Positions 43,510-52,579 are shown, counted from the first letter of the stretch. The stretch is 64,000 nt of DNA from Nostoc sp. JL33 (GCF_017114985.1 NZ_JABXKP010000092.1:18388-82387), one strand, 5' to 3'. Made by a program: numbers and translations. Notes: generated from the letters alone by a model not told the origin.

Positions 43510-44331
43510 CTAATGAGATGAGCGAAATAGGTGATTATGTTCGGGATGATATAAACGCGATCGCCCTTTTGTTGTCGAGAGTGCTGGGCTGATTATATAA
43601 AGTGTAGTGCGAATTAGTTTTTCTTGATGAGTGCAGTCTGCCATTTGATTAAGGGGGACAACCCTGATTTTTTCATCAGGCCAGCCGATGCGAAAGCAAA
43701 TTGCAATCGGGGTTTCGGCTGGGTAATGTTCGAGTAGTTTAGCTTGAGCATTTTCGACGTGACGCGCACTGAGATATAGGCAGAGACTAGCCTGATGTGC
43801 CGCCAGAGAGGCTAATTCTTCAGTGGCGGGGACTTCTGTACGTCCACTGATGCGGGTCAAAATAATGGTTTGGACTAAACCAGGGACAGTCAGTTCTACT
43901 TTTAGTTTGGCAGCAGCAGCTTGAAAGGCGCTGATACCAGGTATAACTTCAAAAGGGATATTTGCCTCTCTTAGGAGGTGCATTTGCTCGTGGATGGCAC
44001 TGTAGAGGCTGGGATCGCCAGAATGGAGACGGACTAGAGATTTATGTTGCGATCGCACCCTATCGATCATCATCGGCAAAATCTCTTCTAAAGTCTGATT
44101 TGCAGTTTTAATTATCTCCGCATCTTCTCGGCAAAGTTCTAAAATCTCTTCGGGTATTAAAGAATCAGCAAATAAAATTACATCAGCAGTAGCCAGTAGT
44201 TTCTGCGCCTTCACCGTTAACAAATCAGGATCTCCAGGGCCTGCTCCCACAATATACACAGATGGCTCTACAGCATATAGTGTTTTTTTATCCTTTAGGT
44301 TTTCTGTATATTCACCTTTAAAAGAACACAC
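43510..44331 (-). CDS. cobM: Precorrin-4 C11-methyltransferase
   Basis: CobM/CbiF methylates C11 of the corrin ring in (pseudo)cobalamin synthesis. The 273-residue protein has the tetrapyrrole methylase fold: VYIVGAGPGDPDLLTVKAQK (SAM site), DVILFADSLIP, LVRLHSGDPSLYSAIHEQMH, IPFEVIPGISAFQAAAAKL, TIILTRISGRTEVP and AICFRIGWPDEKI. Residues before about 20 are not conserved, so the start could be further in, for instance at an alternative codon. No other cobalamin gene lies in the window, and I see no cobalamin riboswitch upstream. Confidence 0.94.
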   Translation of the reverse strand: MCSFKGEYTENLKDKKTLYAVEPSVYIVGAGPGDPDLLTVKAQKLLATADVILFADSLIPEEILELCREDAEIIKTANQTLEEILPMMIDRVRSQHKSLVRLHSGDPSLYSAIHEQMHLLREANIPFEVIPGISAFQAAAAKLKVELTVPGLVQTIILTRISGRTEVPATEELASLAAHQASLCLYLSARHVENAQAKLLEHYPAETPIAICFRIGWPDEKIRVVPLNQMADCTHQEKLIRTTLYIISPALSTTKGRSRLYHPEHNHLFRSSH

Positions 44332-44430
44332 GGCAATACCCCCAAAAATTTTTTTGGCATTTTCTCAGTATCTTTCCGGATTCAGCCTCTTTCCTTAGTA
44401 GAGAGTAATGGTAGATGCACCCTGGTTAAG

Positions 44431-44466
44431 CCCTAGAGAATACTCTGGGGCATTTTTTATTTTTTG
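44431..44466 (+). terminator. Orphan Rho-independent terminator on the plus strand
   Basis: CCCTAGAG-aata-CTCTGGGG is an 8-bp hairpin (one T-G pair) followed by CATTTTTTATTTTTT. The flanking genes cobM and lgt are both on the minus strand, so it ends no known plus-strand gene. It suggests a small or antisense RNA starting within roughly 100-200 bp upstream. Confidence 0.7.
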
Positions 44467-44483
44467 GGCATAGGGCACTTCAA

Positions 44484-44553
44484 TTTGGGATTTTGGATTT
44501 TAGATTTTGGATTAAATTTCAATTCTTTAATCTAAAATCTAAAATCTAAAATT
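44484..44553. repeat. GATTTTA heptamer repeats in inverted arrangement
   Basis: TTTGGGATTTTGGATTTTAG and, 25 bp on, AATCTAAAATCTAAAATCTA face each other and can form a long AT stem between lgt and cobM. Confidence 0.75.
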
Positions 44554-44563
44554 CTTACTCCCC

Positions 44564-45439
44564 TCATCTCCCACTCTCCCCATTTAGTTTAGGAGTAGGA
44601 ACTACATCGGGTAAAGGACGTTTGAGTAAGTAAAGCCAAGCTAATCCAACTAATCCCAATAAAATTCCTAGACTACTGACTACTTGTGCCATCCGTAATG
44701 GCCCCAGCATCAAGCTATCAGTGCGAAAGCCTTCAATCCACAAGCGTCCTAAGCTGTAGGCTGGCCAGTAAACTAGAAACAGCGTACCTACCTTCAGGCG
44801 TGGCTTACCGGATAAAGACCGGAAAAACAACGTTATTAGTACCGTAAACACCATTAAATCCCACAGAGATTCGTACAGGAAGGTGGGATGAAAGTAATCG
44901 AAACTAGCATATTCTAGAGGACGACGGTCTGGTGGAATATACAGCTTCCAAGGTAAATCAGTAGGAGCGCCAAAAGCCTCAGAATTAAAGAAATTGCCCC
45001 AACGTCCGATCGCCTGCCCTAAAATCAGCGAAGGCGCTACTAAATCTGCTAGTTGCCAGAAAGAAACCTGCTTGATTTTGGCAAAGATTAACGCCGCCAA
45101 AACGCCACCAAGAATCGCTCCGTGAATGGCAATACCTCCTTCCCAGATAGCAAAGATTTTTCCTGGAGTTGGCGCATATTTTGACCACTCAAAGAAAACG
45201 TAATATAGCCGTGCGCCAGGAATTGCCCCAATCAACAACCAAAAGAACAAATCCCCTAGCAACTCTGGATTAACATTACGGCGCTTTGCCAAATGCTGGG
45301 AAAGGATGACGCCAATTAACACTGCTGTGGCAATCAACAAGCCATACCAACGGATAGTGAGTGGCCCTATTTGCAGCAGAATCGATCCCGGAGAGGTAAA
45401 TTGAAACGCCAAGGGCAAGGTGGAAAAATCCAGTGCCAT
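44564..45439 (-). CDS. lgt: Prolipoprotein diacylglyceryl transferase
   Basis: Lgt transfers diacylglycerol from phosphatidylglycerol to the lipobox cysteine of prolipoproteins in the plasma membrane. The 291-residue multi-pass protein shows SPGSILLQIGPLTIRWYGLL, GARLYYV, the conserved His in GGIAIHGAILGG, the Lgt signature GRWGNFFNSEAFG and the C-terminal RLWIEGFRTDSL. About seven membrane helices can be read. Length is typical. Confidence 0.96.
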   Translation of the reverse strand: MALDFSTLPLAFQFTSPGSILLQIGPLTIRWYGLLIATAVLIGVILSQHLAKRRNVNPELLGDLFFWLLIGAIPGARLYYVFFEWSKYAPTPGKIFAIWEGGIAIHGAILGGVLAALIFAKIKQVSFWQLADLVAPSLILGQAIGRWGNFFNSEAFGAPTDLPWKLYIPPDRRPLEYASFDYFHPTFLYESLWDLMVFTVLITLFFRSLSGKPRLKVGTLFLVYWPAYSLGRLWIEGFRTDSLMLGPLRMAQVVSSLGILLGLVGLAWLYLLKRPLPDVVPTPKLNGESGR

Positions 45440-45892
45440 GAAAAATTACCTAGAATAGTTCGTTAACTACCCGCGCACTTTGCTAAGTACGGAGTTTCTT
45501 GCGTCTCGAATACTGGGGAGTTACGCTTGAATCTACCACAATAGAATTGTGGAGACGTAGGTAAAAATCCAGTATCCAAATTTAGGAGTCTAGTTTTTAA
45601 CGCCTAGTTGAGCATAACTTGTGCCACCAGAATAATTGAGTTTACAGCAGTTTTCATTTATTTGAACCACATCTGTTGTCAGGGCACAGCAATGCTTTAG
45701 AGCCAGGGCGAATGTAATCCGCCTATTTAACTGTTAAGTTGACACTCATGAGCTTTTTCTGTGCCCCTTGTGGTCTATTTAGATGAAACTAGCTTCACCA
45801 TTCTTACCGAGAGCGCAAGATGGTAGATTTGAGTAAGTTACACAAAACGGTTTCGATATAATCACCTAAACAACTTTGATATATTTAAAATT
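45440..45892. other. Divergent intergenic region between lgt and coaD
   Basis: It should hold promoters for both genes. It contains a short palindrome CCACAATagaATTGTGG (45536-45552) and otherwise unique sequence; no gene is seen. Confidence 0.4.
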
Positions 45893-46444
45893 GTGATTGC
45901 TATTTATCCTGGTAGCTTCGACCCCATCACCTTGGGACACCTTGACCTCATCGGGCGCGGTAGTCGGCTGTTTGAGCGGGTGATTGTCGCTGTACTGCGG
46001 AACCCTAACAAAATGCCACTTTTTAGTGTGCAGCAACGGCTAGATCAGATCCGTCATTCTACACAACATCTACCTAATGTAGAAGTAGACAGCTTTGATG
46101 GTCTTACCGTCAATTATGCCCAGATGCGGCAAGCACAAGTTTTGCTGCGCGGTTTACGGGCTGTGTCAGATTTTGAAGTGGAACTGCAAATGGCTCACAC
46201 CAATAAAACTCTTTCTACTCAAATAGAAACAGTTTTTCTCGCAACCTCAAATGAGTATAGTTTTTTAAGTAGTAGTGTGGTAAAAGAGATTGCAAGGTTT
46301 GGTGGCTCTATCGATCATCTCGTTCCCCCACACATTGCCCTAGATATATACCAATGCTACAATCACAACTCTCCAATGTTGAACCCAATCTCAACGGAAG
46401 CAATCCCCCCCCTAAAGAGTATCTCGATGGAGAGGGAAGCATAG
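45893..46444 (+). CDS. coaD: Phosphopantetheine adenylyltransferase
   Basis: CoaD makes dephospho-CoA from 4'-phosphopantetheine and ATP, the fourth step of CoA synthesis. The 183-residue protein has the nucleotidyltransferase motif YPGSFDPITLGHLDLI (with TLGH), AVLRNPNKMPLFS, LLRGLRAVSDFEVELQMAHT and SNEYSFLSSSVVKEIARFGG. Translation starts at GTG 45893 (MIAIYPGSFDP). About 20 residues at the C terminus extend beyond the usual family end, and these overlap the next gene by 91 bp in another frame. Confidence 0.95.
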   Translation: MIAIYPGSFDPITLGHLDLIGRGSRLFERVIVAVLRNPNKMPLFSVQQRLDQIRHSTQHLPNVEVDSFDGLTVNYAQMRQAQVLLRGLRAVSDFEVELQMAHTNKTLSTQIETVFLATSNEYSFLSSSVVKEIARFGGSIDHLVPPHIALDIYQCYNHNSPMLNPISTEAIPPLKSISMEREA

Positions 46445-47022
46445 ATATTCAGGAGGAACTCAACCGCCTAGAGGAAATGGTTCTCTCTAGTCTCAGGATT
46501 CCACTGACGGGACGCACGCTCATAGATGAAGAAAAGTTGCTGGATCAGCTTGATTATGTCCGGCTGGCTTTACCATCACTTTTTCAAGAAGCAGCAGTGA
46601 TTCTGGAACAAAAGAATGAAATTCTGCTGGAAGCGGAAGAGTATGGACAGCAGGTTGTTGAGGCCGCGCAAGCAAAAAGAGCGCAAATTTTAGCTGAAAG
46701 CGATATTATTCAACAGGCTAAACAAGAAGCTGAACAGCTGCGGCGAGAAGCGCAACAAGAGTGTGAGTCCATAATGCAAGAAACCCTCGCGGAGATTGAC
46801 CGCAAGCGGTATGCTTGTCAGCAAGAGTTAGAGCAAATGCGACAAACTGCGATCGCTCAAGCTCAAGAAATTGAAGATGGTGCTGATGCGTATGCTGATG
46901 GCATTCTGGAAAATATTGAGCAGGATCTCAAGCAGATGTTGCGAATTATCACCAACGGACGGCAACAATTGCAAATTGATAACCTCACCCAGCGCAATTC
47001 ACCTCCTGGGAAAAAAAAATAG
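46354..47022 (+). CDS. DivIVA/ATP-synthase-b-like coiled-coil protein
   Basis: The 222-residue protein is hydrophilic with no membrane helix. After a variable N terminus it has a helical segment with EELNRLEEMVLSSLRIPLTG and LLDQLDYVRLALPSLFQEAA. A long coiled coil follows (EILLEAEEYGQQVVEAAQAK to QELEQMRQTAIAQAQ), with resemblance to DivIVA-like or AtpF-like helices. It starts inside coaD (91-bp overlap), so the two are probably translated from one mRNA. A cell-architecture role is a guess. Confidence 0.75.
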   Translation: MLQSQLSNVEPNLNGSNPPPKEYLDGEGSIDIQEELNRLEEMVLSSLRIPLTGRTLIDEEKLLDQLDYVRLALPSLFQEAAVILEQKNEILLEAEEYGQQVVEAAQAKRAQILAESDIIQQAKQEAEQLRREAQQECESIMQETLAEIDRKRYACQQELEQMRQTAIAQAQEIEDGADAYADGILENIEQDLKQMLRIITNGRQQLQIDNLTQRNSPPGKKK

Positions 47023-47165
47023 AGGTTCTAACAAAAGATGGGGAAGAATTATCAGTTGGGTTTCGCTATTGCTTAACCCAACAATTTCCATTATGGAATA
47101 CTTTTGGGGAACCTATGGTAATAGATTTAAAATTTTGGCTTGTAATTAAGCAGGATTTTTAATAA

Positions 47166-47492
47166 ATGCTTACTTTCGCTCAAGTTAACTTTGGAGTAAA
47201 TCTAGCTGGTTTAATTGGAATTATTTATTTATTTTGGACAATTATTTACTTGATTTTAACAGTAGCTTGGCTAGCCCAACGTGGAACCAGGCTTAGAGGT
47301 TGGGCTTTAGCCCTTTACATTATCCAACTTATATTTACCCCAATTATAATGTTGTTAAGTGGAGTAATTTTGTTGTATCAAGGTTGGCGTTTAGATCCAA
47401 TTCTTCAATTTGAGCAATTTTTATTGTTGCTATTAATTCTTTACTTAACTATCAAAGATATTGTAATTAATGCAGTTTACAGAGATAGGTGA
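47166..47492 (+). CDS. Ycf66-family membrane protein
   Basis: The 108-residue protein is highly hydrophobic, with about three membrane helices (LAGLIGIIYLFWTIIYLILT, IIQLIFTPIIMLLSGVILLY, FLLLLLILYLTIKDIVI). The segment GVILLYQGWRLDPILQFEQF is the signature of Ycf66, a cyanobacterial/plastid protein of unknown function. The N-terminal half is diverged from the typical form and the usual charged C-terminal region is absent. It follows the coiled-coil gene by 143 bp on the same strand. Confidence 0.78.
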   Translation: MLTFAQVNFGVNLAGLIGIIYLFWTIIYLILTVAWLAQRGTRLRGWALALYIIQLIFTPIIMLLSGVILLYQGWRLDPILQFEQFLLLLLILYLTIKDIVINAVYRDR

Positions 47493-47964
47493 TTTGATAA
47501 TTGGGATCGCAATGATATTGTCGGTTTCGGAAATAGTGATGTCTACGCCGCTCTAGGTTAATAGGATGATCTTTCTCATAAGTAAGTAGAGCGGTGTGAA
47601 TAATTCAAGGTTTGTAGTGAGGGCTTCAGCCCTCATTTGAGGACTTTAGTCCTCACTACGAACTAATCTCAAGATTTTTTACATTACTTAATCTAGTTTG
47701 ATTTATTCTCACCGACTTACTTAATAGTTTGTTTGTCATTGGCTCCAATGTCACCTCCTTGTTAGAGTAGATTTCTAGGTTCTATCGCGCCCCTTATGCT
47801 AAAGTGACTTACGCTATTATTAAATACCAAGCTAGAAAACTGCAAAACCCTTTCTGGATAAGGATAACAGGTTTAAAAAAGCATGGATTTAATATTAGGA
47901 ACCATAAAGGGAGCGATAGAGCCTATTTCTATCTGTTGGCTTTTGATTGCTTGTCAACGCATGA
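47493..47964. other. Intergenic region downstream of the Ycf66-like gene
   Basis: It contains the palindromic element 47611-47662. From 47760 to 47964 there is unique DNA with a weak open frame running into the antisense of the tldE-type gene, which I do not accept as coding. Confidence 0.4.
47611..47662. repeat. Dispersed palindromic element, copy 2
   Basis: TTTGTAGTGAG and CTCACTACGAA form the outer inverted repeat, with internal hairpins GAGGGCTTCAGCCCTC and GAGGACTTTAGTCCTC. It has the same plan as the copy at 5091-5145, with compensating differences between arms. Confidence 0.75.
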
Positions 47965-49311
47965 TTACAAGGTATATGTAAAATCTTCCACCAGCATACC
48001 GGGAACTAAACTACCTCCAAGTTGGCGACTTTCATATGTACCGACTTCGGGAATGAATTCTTGAAAAGTGGTCAAATCTACTAAATTTTCTCCCCAGAAG
48101 CGATAGAGACTTTCATCAAAACGCAAGTTTTCAATGGGAGCAATAATTTCTGCATTTTCTACCCAAAAACAAGCATAACGGGTCATGCCTGTGATTCTAC
48201 CAGTTTGGCGATCGCTCCAATTCAAGTAATGCAAATTCGATACATATAATCCTGTATTTAAACGAGGAAGAATCTCCTCAAATACTAAATTTCCAGTAGT
48301 CACTTCTGGCGCTCGTAAAGTCTCTGAACCATTAGCACCATTAGCAATTTTTTGATATTCCTTAGCAGTTCGAGAATTCACCAAAGTATTTACTAAATGT
48401 CCTTTTTCTATTACAGCTAACTCCGGTGCTGCTATTTCTCCTAATTCATTAAATCGCGGCACTAATCCTCTCTGAAAGTTTTCTTTCAAATTAAATGCTG
48501 TTGAAAGTTGTTTTTCTTGACGCGATAATGCAGCTAAAGCACTATTTCCTTGTTGAATATCAGCTTCGCTCACAGATCCCCAAGAAAGCATCATTAATAA
48601 ATCTGCAACAGCAGCAGGTGCAAAATAAGTTTTGTACTGTCCCCGTGGTAATTGTTTAGCTGGACGAGAAAGCAATTCTAGTTGCTTTTTGGCTTCGCTG
48701 ATTTTGGCTATATATGCAGATTTATCCCAATTACTCCCTGCAAACGTGCCCTTAACTGCTTGTCCAGATGGGGAGAATAGAGAATAATCTAAGGTAAAAG
48801 AATCAGTAGCAAACCAGTGTTTCTGTCCGTTAGAATCACCATAAGCTTTAATTACCACACCTCCAGCATATATGCCAGTAAAATCCAATTCAGTAACCAG
48901 TTCTAGCACATTGAGTACTACTGCTTCCTCTACCAATAAATTCCCTAAATGAACTTCCCGGCTAGTATTAGTTCCTGATGGTAAAACTAGATATGGATCG
49001 ATAGGTAATAGAATAAGTTCGTCACGTAGTTCTTGTAAAGCAACATATGCTAACTGCCAATCTACGTCCCAATTTCCAGTAAAGGGAAACTGTCGAACAC
49101 TGCTGCGTTGGTCTGCCATCAAAGTTAATTCAAACCAACCATCAGCAACACAACCAGTTTGTCGTACTTTCGCATGATTGAAACGAGTAAATTGACTTCT
49201 TTCACTGCTTAGTCTTACAGTAAATTGCTCATTTTCTGCTTTTTTAATCAGCAGAGTTTCAATAAGTCGATTAAAGCTGACTTCTAACGCAGATAATTCC
49301 TCAATTTTCAT
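47965..49311 (-). CDS. tldE: TldE/PmbA-type subunit of the TldD-TldE metalloprotease
   Basis: The 448-residue protein is the non-metal-binding partner of TldD; in other bacteria the heterodimer degrades unfolded or modified peptides. It shows the PmbA/TldE fold by N-terminal LSALEVSFNRLIETLLIKKA, central SAYIAKISEAK-like helices, AELAVIEKGHLVNTLVNSRT and C-terminal RITGMTRYACFWVENAEII. No HExxxH motif is present, which separates it from TldD. It is 138 bp downstream of tldD, with the gap filled by GAGTTAG heptamer repeats in inverted orientation. Confidence 0.85.
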   Translation of the reverse strand: MKIEELSALEVSFNRLIETLLIKKAENEQFTVRLSSERSQFTRFNHAKVRQTGCVADGWFELTLMADQRSSVRQFPFTGNWDVDWQLAYVALQELRDELILLPIDPYLVLPSGTNTSREVHLGNLLVEEAVVLNVLELVTELDFTGIYAGGVVIKAYGDSNGQKHWFATDSFTLDYSLFSPSGQAVKGTFAGSNWDKSAYIAKISEAKKQLELLSRPAKQLPRGQYKTYFAPAAVADLLMMLSWGSVSEADIQQGNSALAALSRQEKQLSTAFNLKENFQRGLVPRFNELGEIAAPELAVIEKGHLVNTLVNSRTAKEYQKIANGANGSETLRAPEVTTGNLVFEEILPRLNTGLYVSNLHYLNWSDRQTGRITGMTRYACFWVENAEIIAPIENLRFDESLYRFWGENLVDLTTFQEFIPEVGTYESRQLGGSLVPGMLVEDFTYTL

Positions 49312-49449
49312 GGATATTAAATATTAATAGTGAATAACAGAAAGTTAGGAGTTATAAGTTATAAATTAAGAGTTGAAGATTTCATTAACTCCTAACTTCT
49401 AACTCCTAACTTCTAACTACCAACTCATAACTCCTGAATTTGCACTTTT

Positions 49450-50889
49450 TCAAGTTCCTCCACCAAACACTTCGACATTAGCAAATACACAAACCGGTGA
49501 ACCATGTCCGACCGAAATGGCCTGATTTGGTTCTCCTTTACCACAATAAGGAGTACCATACATTTCCCAGTTTGTGGCATCTCCTACTTGGATTAAGCTA
49601 TGCCAAAACTCTGGTGTTGTGGCGCGATAGTTAGGATTACGGAGGGTTTTGGTGAGTTTACCGTTTTCAATTAATTTAGCGTACTCGCAACCAAATTGGA
49701 ATTTGTAGCGGCGATCGTCGATTGACCAAGATCGGTTAGATTCCATGTAAACGCCGTGTTCTATCCCGCCAATAATGTCTTCAAAAGTGCCGTTTAGAGG
49801 TTCTAAATTCAAGTTTGCCATGCGATCGATCGCTGGTCGATTCCATGAGGAAGCACGGGCACAGGCAACTCCTGCTACACCTGCTCTGGCTTGACTCTCC
49901 AGACTGCCTAAACCCCGTTGGAGTACACCTTCTTTAACCAAATACTCCCGTGTTGCTACAGCACCCGTATCATCAAAGCCATAGCTGGCAAATTCACCAG
50001 CCACGGTGGGATCAAAAGTAATATTCATCAGTGGTGAACCATATACTAGGTTGCCAAAATCACTTTTGTTAACAAAGCTGCCCCCAGCATAGTTACGCTC
50101 ATCTCCCAAAATTCGGTCAATTTCTAGGGGATGCCCGACACTTTCATGGATTTGCAGCATCATTTGGTCTGGGGCTAAAACTAAATTGGTACGCGTAGTT
50201 GGGCATTCTTCTGCTGTCAAGAGTTCTACTGCTTGTTCGCCAATTTGCCGCACCCGATACCATAAGTCTTCTTGTTTTAAAAGCTCTAGTCCGCCTTGGT
50301 AACAGTTTGCTTGCGAGCCGTTGTTGCTGCGCTGCTGTACAATTGCTCCATCTTGGGCAGTTGCACCGTAATTAGTGCCTATAGATAGTATTTTTTGATA
50401 GACTTCTGAGCCATTGCTGCTAATAAACCAAGATTCTCTGTCGGTTGTGCTAGCACTGGCTATGGTTTGCACAATCTTGTCGTCAACCTTCAACGTTTGG
50501 CAAATACGAATCAGTAAATCGTTGATTTCTCCCGGACTCAGAGCATCCAATGGCTCAAGAAATGGAGATTTATATTCACCAACGACTTTAGGGCGCTCAC
50601 TTTCACTGAAGGGATGTATCCACCATTCACTGGCTGCTAGTGCCTGTTTATACGCTATTTGAGCAGCAGCTTGGAGGGACGGTAATTCCAGAGAGTTAGT
50701 AGCTGCATAACCCAGACAGCCATTAACCATAACTTCCAGCATGGCTCCTACAGTGAAGGATTTGCCATTTAGTTGGGGTAAGCCGTCACGGACTGAACGG
50801 GTAGTAGAAGTTTCTTTAACGGCTCTAATACCAATCCAATCAGCAGGAATATCGAAACTAGCGATCGCTTTTTTAAGTTCAGACCACAT
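49450..50889 (-). CDS. tldD: TldD-type zinc metalloprotease subunit
   Basis: TldD is the catalytic subunit of the TldD-TldE protease. The 479-residue protein has the zinc-binding HESVGH motif (QIHESVGHPLEIDRI, about residue 245), GSPLMNITFDPTV, the glycine-rich GFDDTGAVA and C-terminal segments typical of family U62, including MESNRSWSIDDRRYKFQFGC. The gene precedes tldE on the same strand. Natural substrates in cyanobacteria are unknown. Confidence 0.9.
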   Translation of the reverse strand: MWSELKKAIASFDIPADWIGIRAVKETSTTRSVRDGLPQLNGKSFTVGAMLEVMVNGCLGYAATNSLELPSLQAAAQIAYKQALAASEWWIHPFSESERPKVVGEYKSPFLEPLDALSPGEINDLLIRICQTLKVDDKIVQTIASASTTDRESWFISSNGSEVYQKILSIGTNYGATAQDGAIVQQRSNNGSQANCYQGGLELLKQEDLWYRVRQIGEQAVELLTAEECPTTRTNLVLAPDQMMLQIHESVGHPLEIDRILGDERNYAGGSFVNKSDFGNLVYGSPLMNITFDPTVAGEFASYGFDDTGAVATREYLVKEGVLQRGLGSLESQARAGVAGVACARASSWNRPAIDRMANLNLEPLNGTFEDIIGGIEHGVYMESNRSWSIDDRRYKFQFGCEYAKLIENGKLTKTLRNPNYRATTPEFWHSLIQVGDATNWEMYGTPYCGKGEPNQAISVGHGSPVCVFANVEVFGGGT

Positions 50890-50901
50890 AATTTAAGGAA
50901 T

Positions 50902-50982
50902 TAGGAATTGGGAATTGGGAATTGGGCATTGGGCATGGGGCATTGGGCATGGGGCATGGGGCATGGGGCATGGGGCATTGGG
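50902..50982. repeat. Heptameric tandem repeat (GGGAATT/GGGCATG) between cysS and tldD
   Basis: About eleven heptamers run in tandem, first GGAATTG-type and then GGGCATT/GGGCATG-type. The sequence is homogeneous enough that slippage is likely. Confidence 0.85.
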
Positions 50983-51063
50983 AAGAGTACAGAGGAGAGG
51001 AATTTTCCCCCTGCTTCCTCATCTGCCTCATCTCCCTCATCTCCCCCTACTCCCCACTCCTCT

Positions 51064-52551
51064 CTAATTACGGTGCCAGCGCGTGCCATCACGGCTATCA
51101 ATTAGCGTAATACCTTCTGCTTGAAGTTCGTCACGAATGCGATCGCTTTCGGCAAAATTCTTGGCAATACGTGCTTGTTGCCTTTGCTGAATTTTCGCCT
51201 CAATTTCTGCATCGCTTAAACCATTACTTGTGTGAGTTTCTGTTTCTATCTCGGCTTCTAAACCTAAGACTCCAGCTAATGTGACGAGAGTTTGCCATTG
51301 ACGCTGTAACTCCTCTGGTGATGTTTCGGTTTTCCCTTGATGAACAATAATATTTCCCTGACGACGCAGTTCTTTGGCTAGTTCAAACAATACTGTTAAC
51401 CCACCAGGAAAATTAAAGTCGTTATTCACAGTTTCTTGGAAACGTCCAACAGTTTCAGGGAGTAGTGAGCCAGTTCCCACTCCCCACTCCCCACTCCCCA
51501 CTCCCCAGCCTAGTTGTTTGCCGTATTGGTAGCCGAAAAGTAAACCTTCTTTAATGGTGTGCCAACCATTGGTTGCTGCGGCGATCGCTTCGTCGGTAAA
51601 ATCTATGGGTGTGCGATATTGAGCGGTTAGCACGAACAAGCGCACCGCCATCGGGTCAACTCCTCGATCTAGCAATTCTCGAATAGTGGTAAAGTTGCCC
51701 AAAGATTTGGACATTTTTTCACCATCTACCTTTACCATGCCGTTATGTAACCAGTAACGCGCTAAGGGTTTTCCTGTTACAGCCTCAGATTGGGCAATTT
51801 CGTTTTCGTGGTGGGGAAAAATTAAGTCAGCACCACCAGCATGAATATCTATGGTATCACCCAGGCGATCGCGCACCATTGCCGAGCATTCTATATGCCA
51901 CCCCGGACGACCTGCGCCCCAAGGTGACTCCCAAGCAGGTTCTCCCGGTTTTGCTGCCTTCCATAAAGCAAAATCCAATGGATCTTTCTTTTTCTGGTAC
52001 TCTGGATCTTCGACGTTGGCGCGTAGGCGTAGCCCGCCGTAGGCATCGCTTTTCCCCGCTTGCATATCTTCTAACTTACGTCCCGAAAGCTTACCATACT
52101 CAGGAAACTGTCGTACTGCATAATACACATCACCGTCAGCAGGGTAGGCAAAACCCTTATTTTCCAATTCGTGAATTAAGCGTTGAATGCCATTCATCGT
52201 GTGGGTAGCGCGGGGATACTCATCGGCTTCTTTGATTCCCAATCGCGCCATATCCTCAAAATATGCTTTGATAAAGCGATCGGCTACAGCTTCCATTGAT
52301 GAATGTTCAAGACAGGCTCGATTGAGAATCTTGTCATCAATATCAGTAAAATTTTGGATATATCGGACTTGATAGCCGATAAACTGGAGGTATCGGCGCA
52401 CTACGTCCCAAACGATGCAAGCTCTAGCATGACCCAAATGGCAGTAATCATATACCGTCACGCCGCAGTAATACATCTTAACCTTGCCTGTTTCGACTGT
52501 TTCAAACGGTTCTTGACGACGGGTGAGGGTATTGTAAAGGGTTAAGGTCAT
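51064..52551 (-). CDS. cysS: Cysteinyl-tRNA synthetase with two repeat-derived insertions
   Basis: CysRS charges tRNA-Cys. The 495-residue class I synthetase has the zinc Cys and HIGH-like motif in YYCGVTVYDYCHLGHARA, zinc ligands in WHIECSAM and HHENEIAQSE, and KMSKSLGN. I chose ATG 52551 (MTLTLYNTLTRRQEPF); the upstream extension is non-conserved. Two stretches are not family sequence. SDAYGGLRLRA (near residue 170) is encoded by the 30-bp dispersed repeat. GWGVGSGEWGVGTGS (about 347-361) is encoded by a GGGGAGT-type heptamer repeat. Both are in frame and lie away from the catalytic motifs, so the enzyme is probably active. Confidence 0.94.
   Translation of the reverse strand: MTLTLYNTLTRRQEPFETVETGKVKMYYCGVTVYDYCHLGHARACIVWDVVRRYLQFIGYQVRYIQNFTDIDDKILNRACLEHSSMEAVADRFIKAYFEDMARLGIKEADEYPRATHTMNGIQRLIHELENKGFAYPADGDVYYAVRQFPEYGKLSGRKLEDMQAGKSDAYGGLRLRANVEDPEYQKKKDPLDFALWKAAKPGEPAWESPWGAGRPGWHIECSAMVRDRLGDTIDIHAGGADLIFPHHENEIAQSEAVTGKPLARYWLHNGMVKVDGEKMSKSLGNFTTIRELLDRGVDPMAVRLFVLTAQYRTPIDFTDEAIAAATNGWHTIKEGLLFGYQYGKQLGWGVGSGEWGVGTGSLLPETVGRFQETVNNDFNFPGGLTVLFELAKELRRQGNIIVHQGKTETSPEELQRQWQTLVTLAGVLGLEAEIETETHTSNGLSDAEIEAKIQQRQQARIAKNFAESDRIRDELQAEGITLIDSRDGTRWHRN
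51476..51508. repeat. GGGGAGT heptamer repeat inside cysS
   Basis: The plus strand reads CCCACTCCCCACTCCCCACT and onward, about five heptamers. The same type is found between genes and within the RND gene at 24950-25050. Confidence 0.85.
52021..52049 (+). repeat. 30-bp dispersed repeat (copy D) inside cysS
   Basis: GCGTAGGCGTAGCCCGCCGT then AGGCATCGC. It differs from copy A at two positions that preserve pairing between the two halves of the repeat. Confidence 0.85.
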
Positions 52552-52579
52552 AACAGAGTAATGCTGAAATAGAGAGATA

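Noticed and set aside
44332..44563. Cobalamin riboswitch upstream of cobM
   Set aside because: I looked for the conserved B12-box (GCCACTG) on the minus strand and did not see it.
47804..48064. Plus-strand frame of 86 codons
   Set aside because: It has no ribosome binding site, no recognisable domain and its end is antisense to the tldE gene. A small gene cannot be fully excluded.
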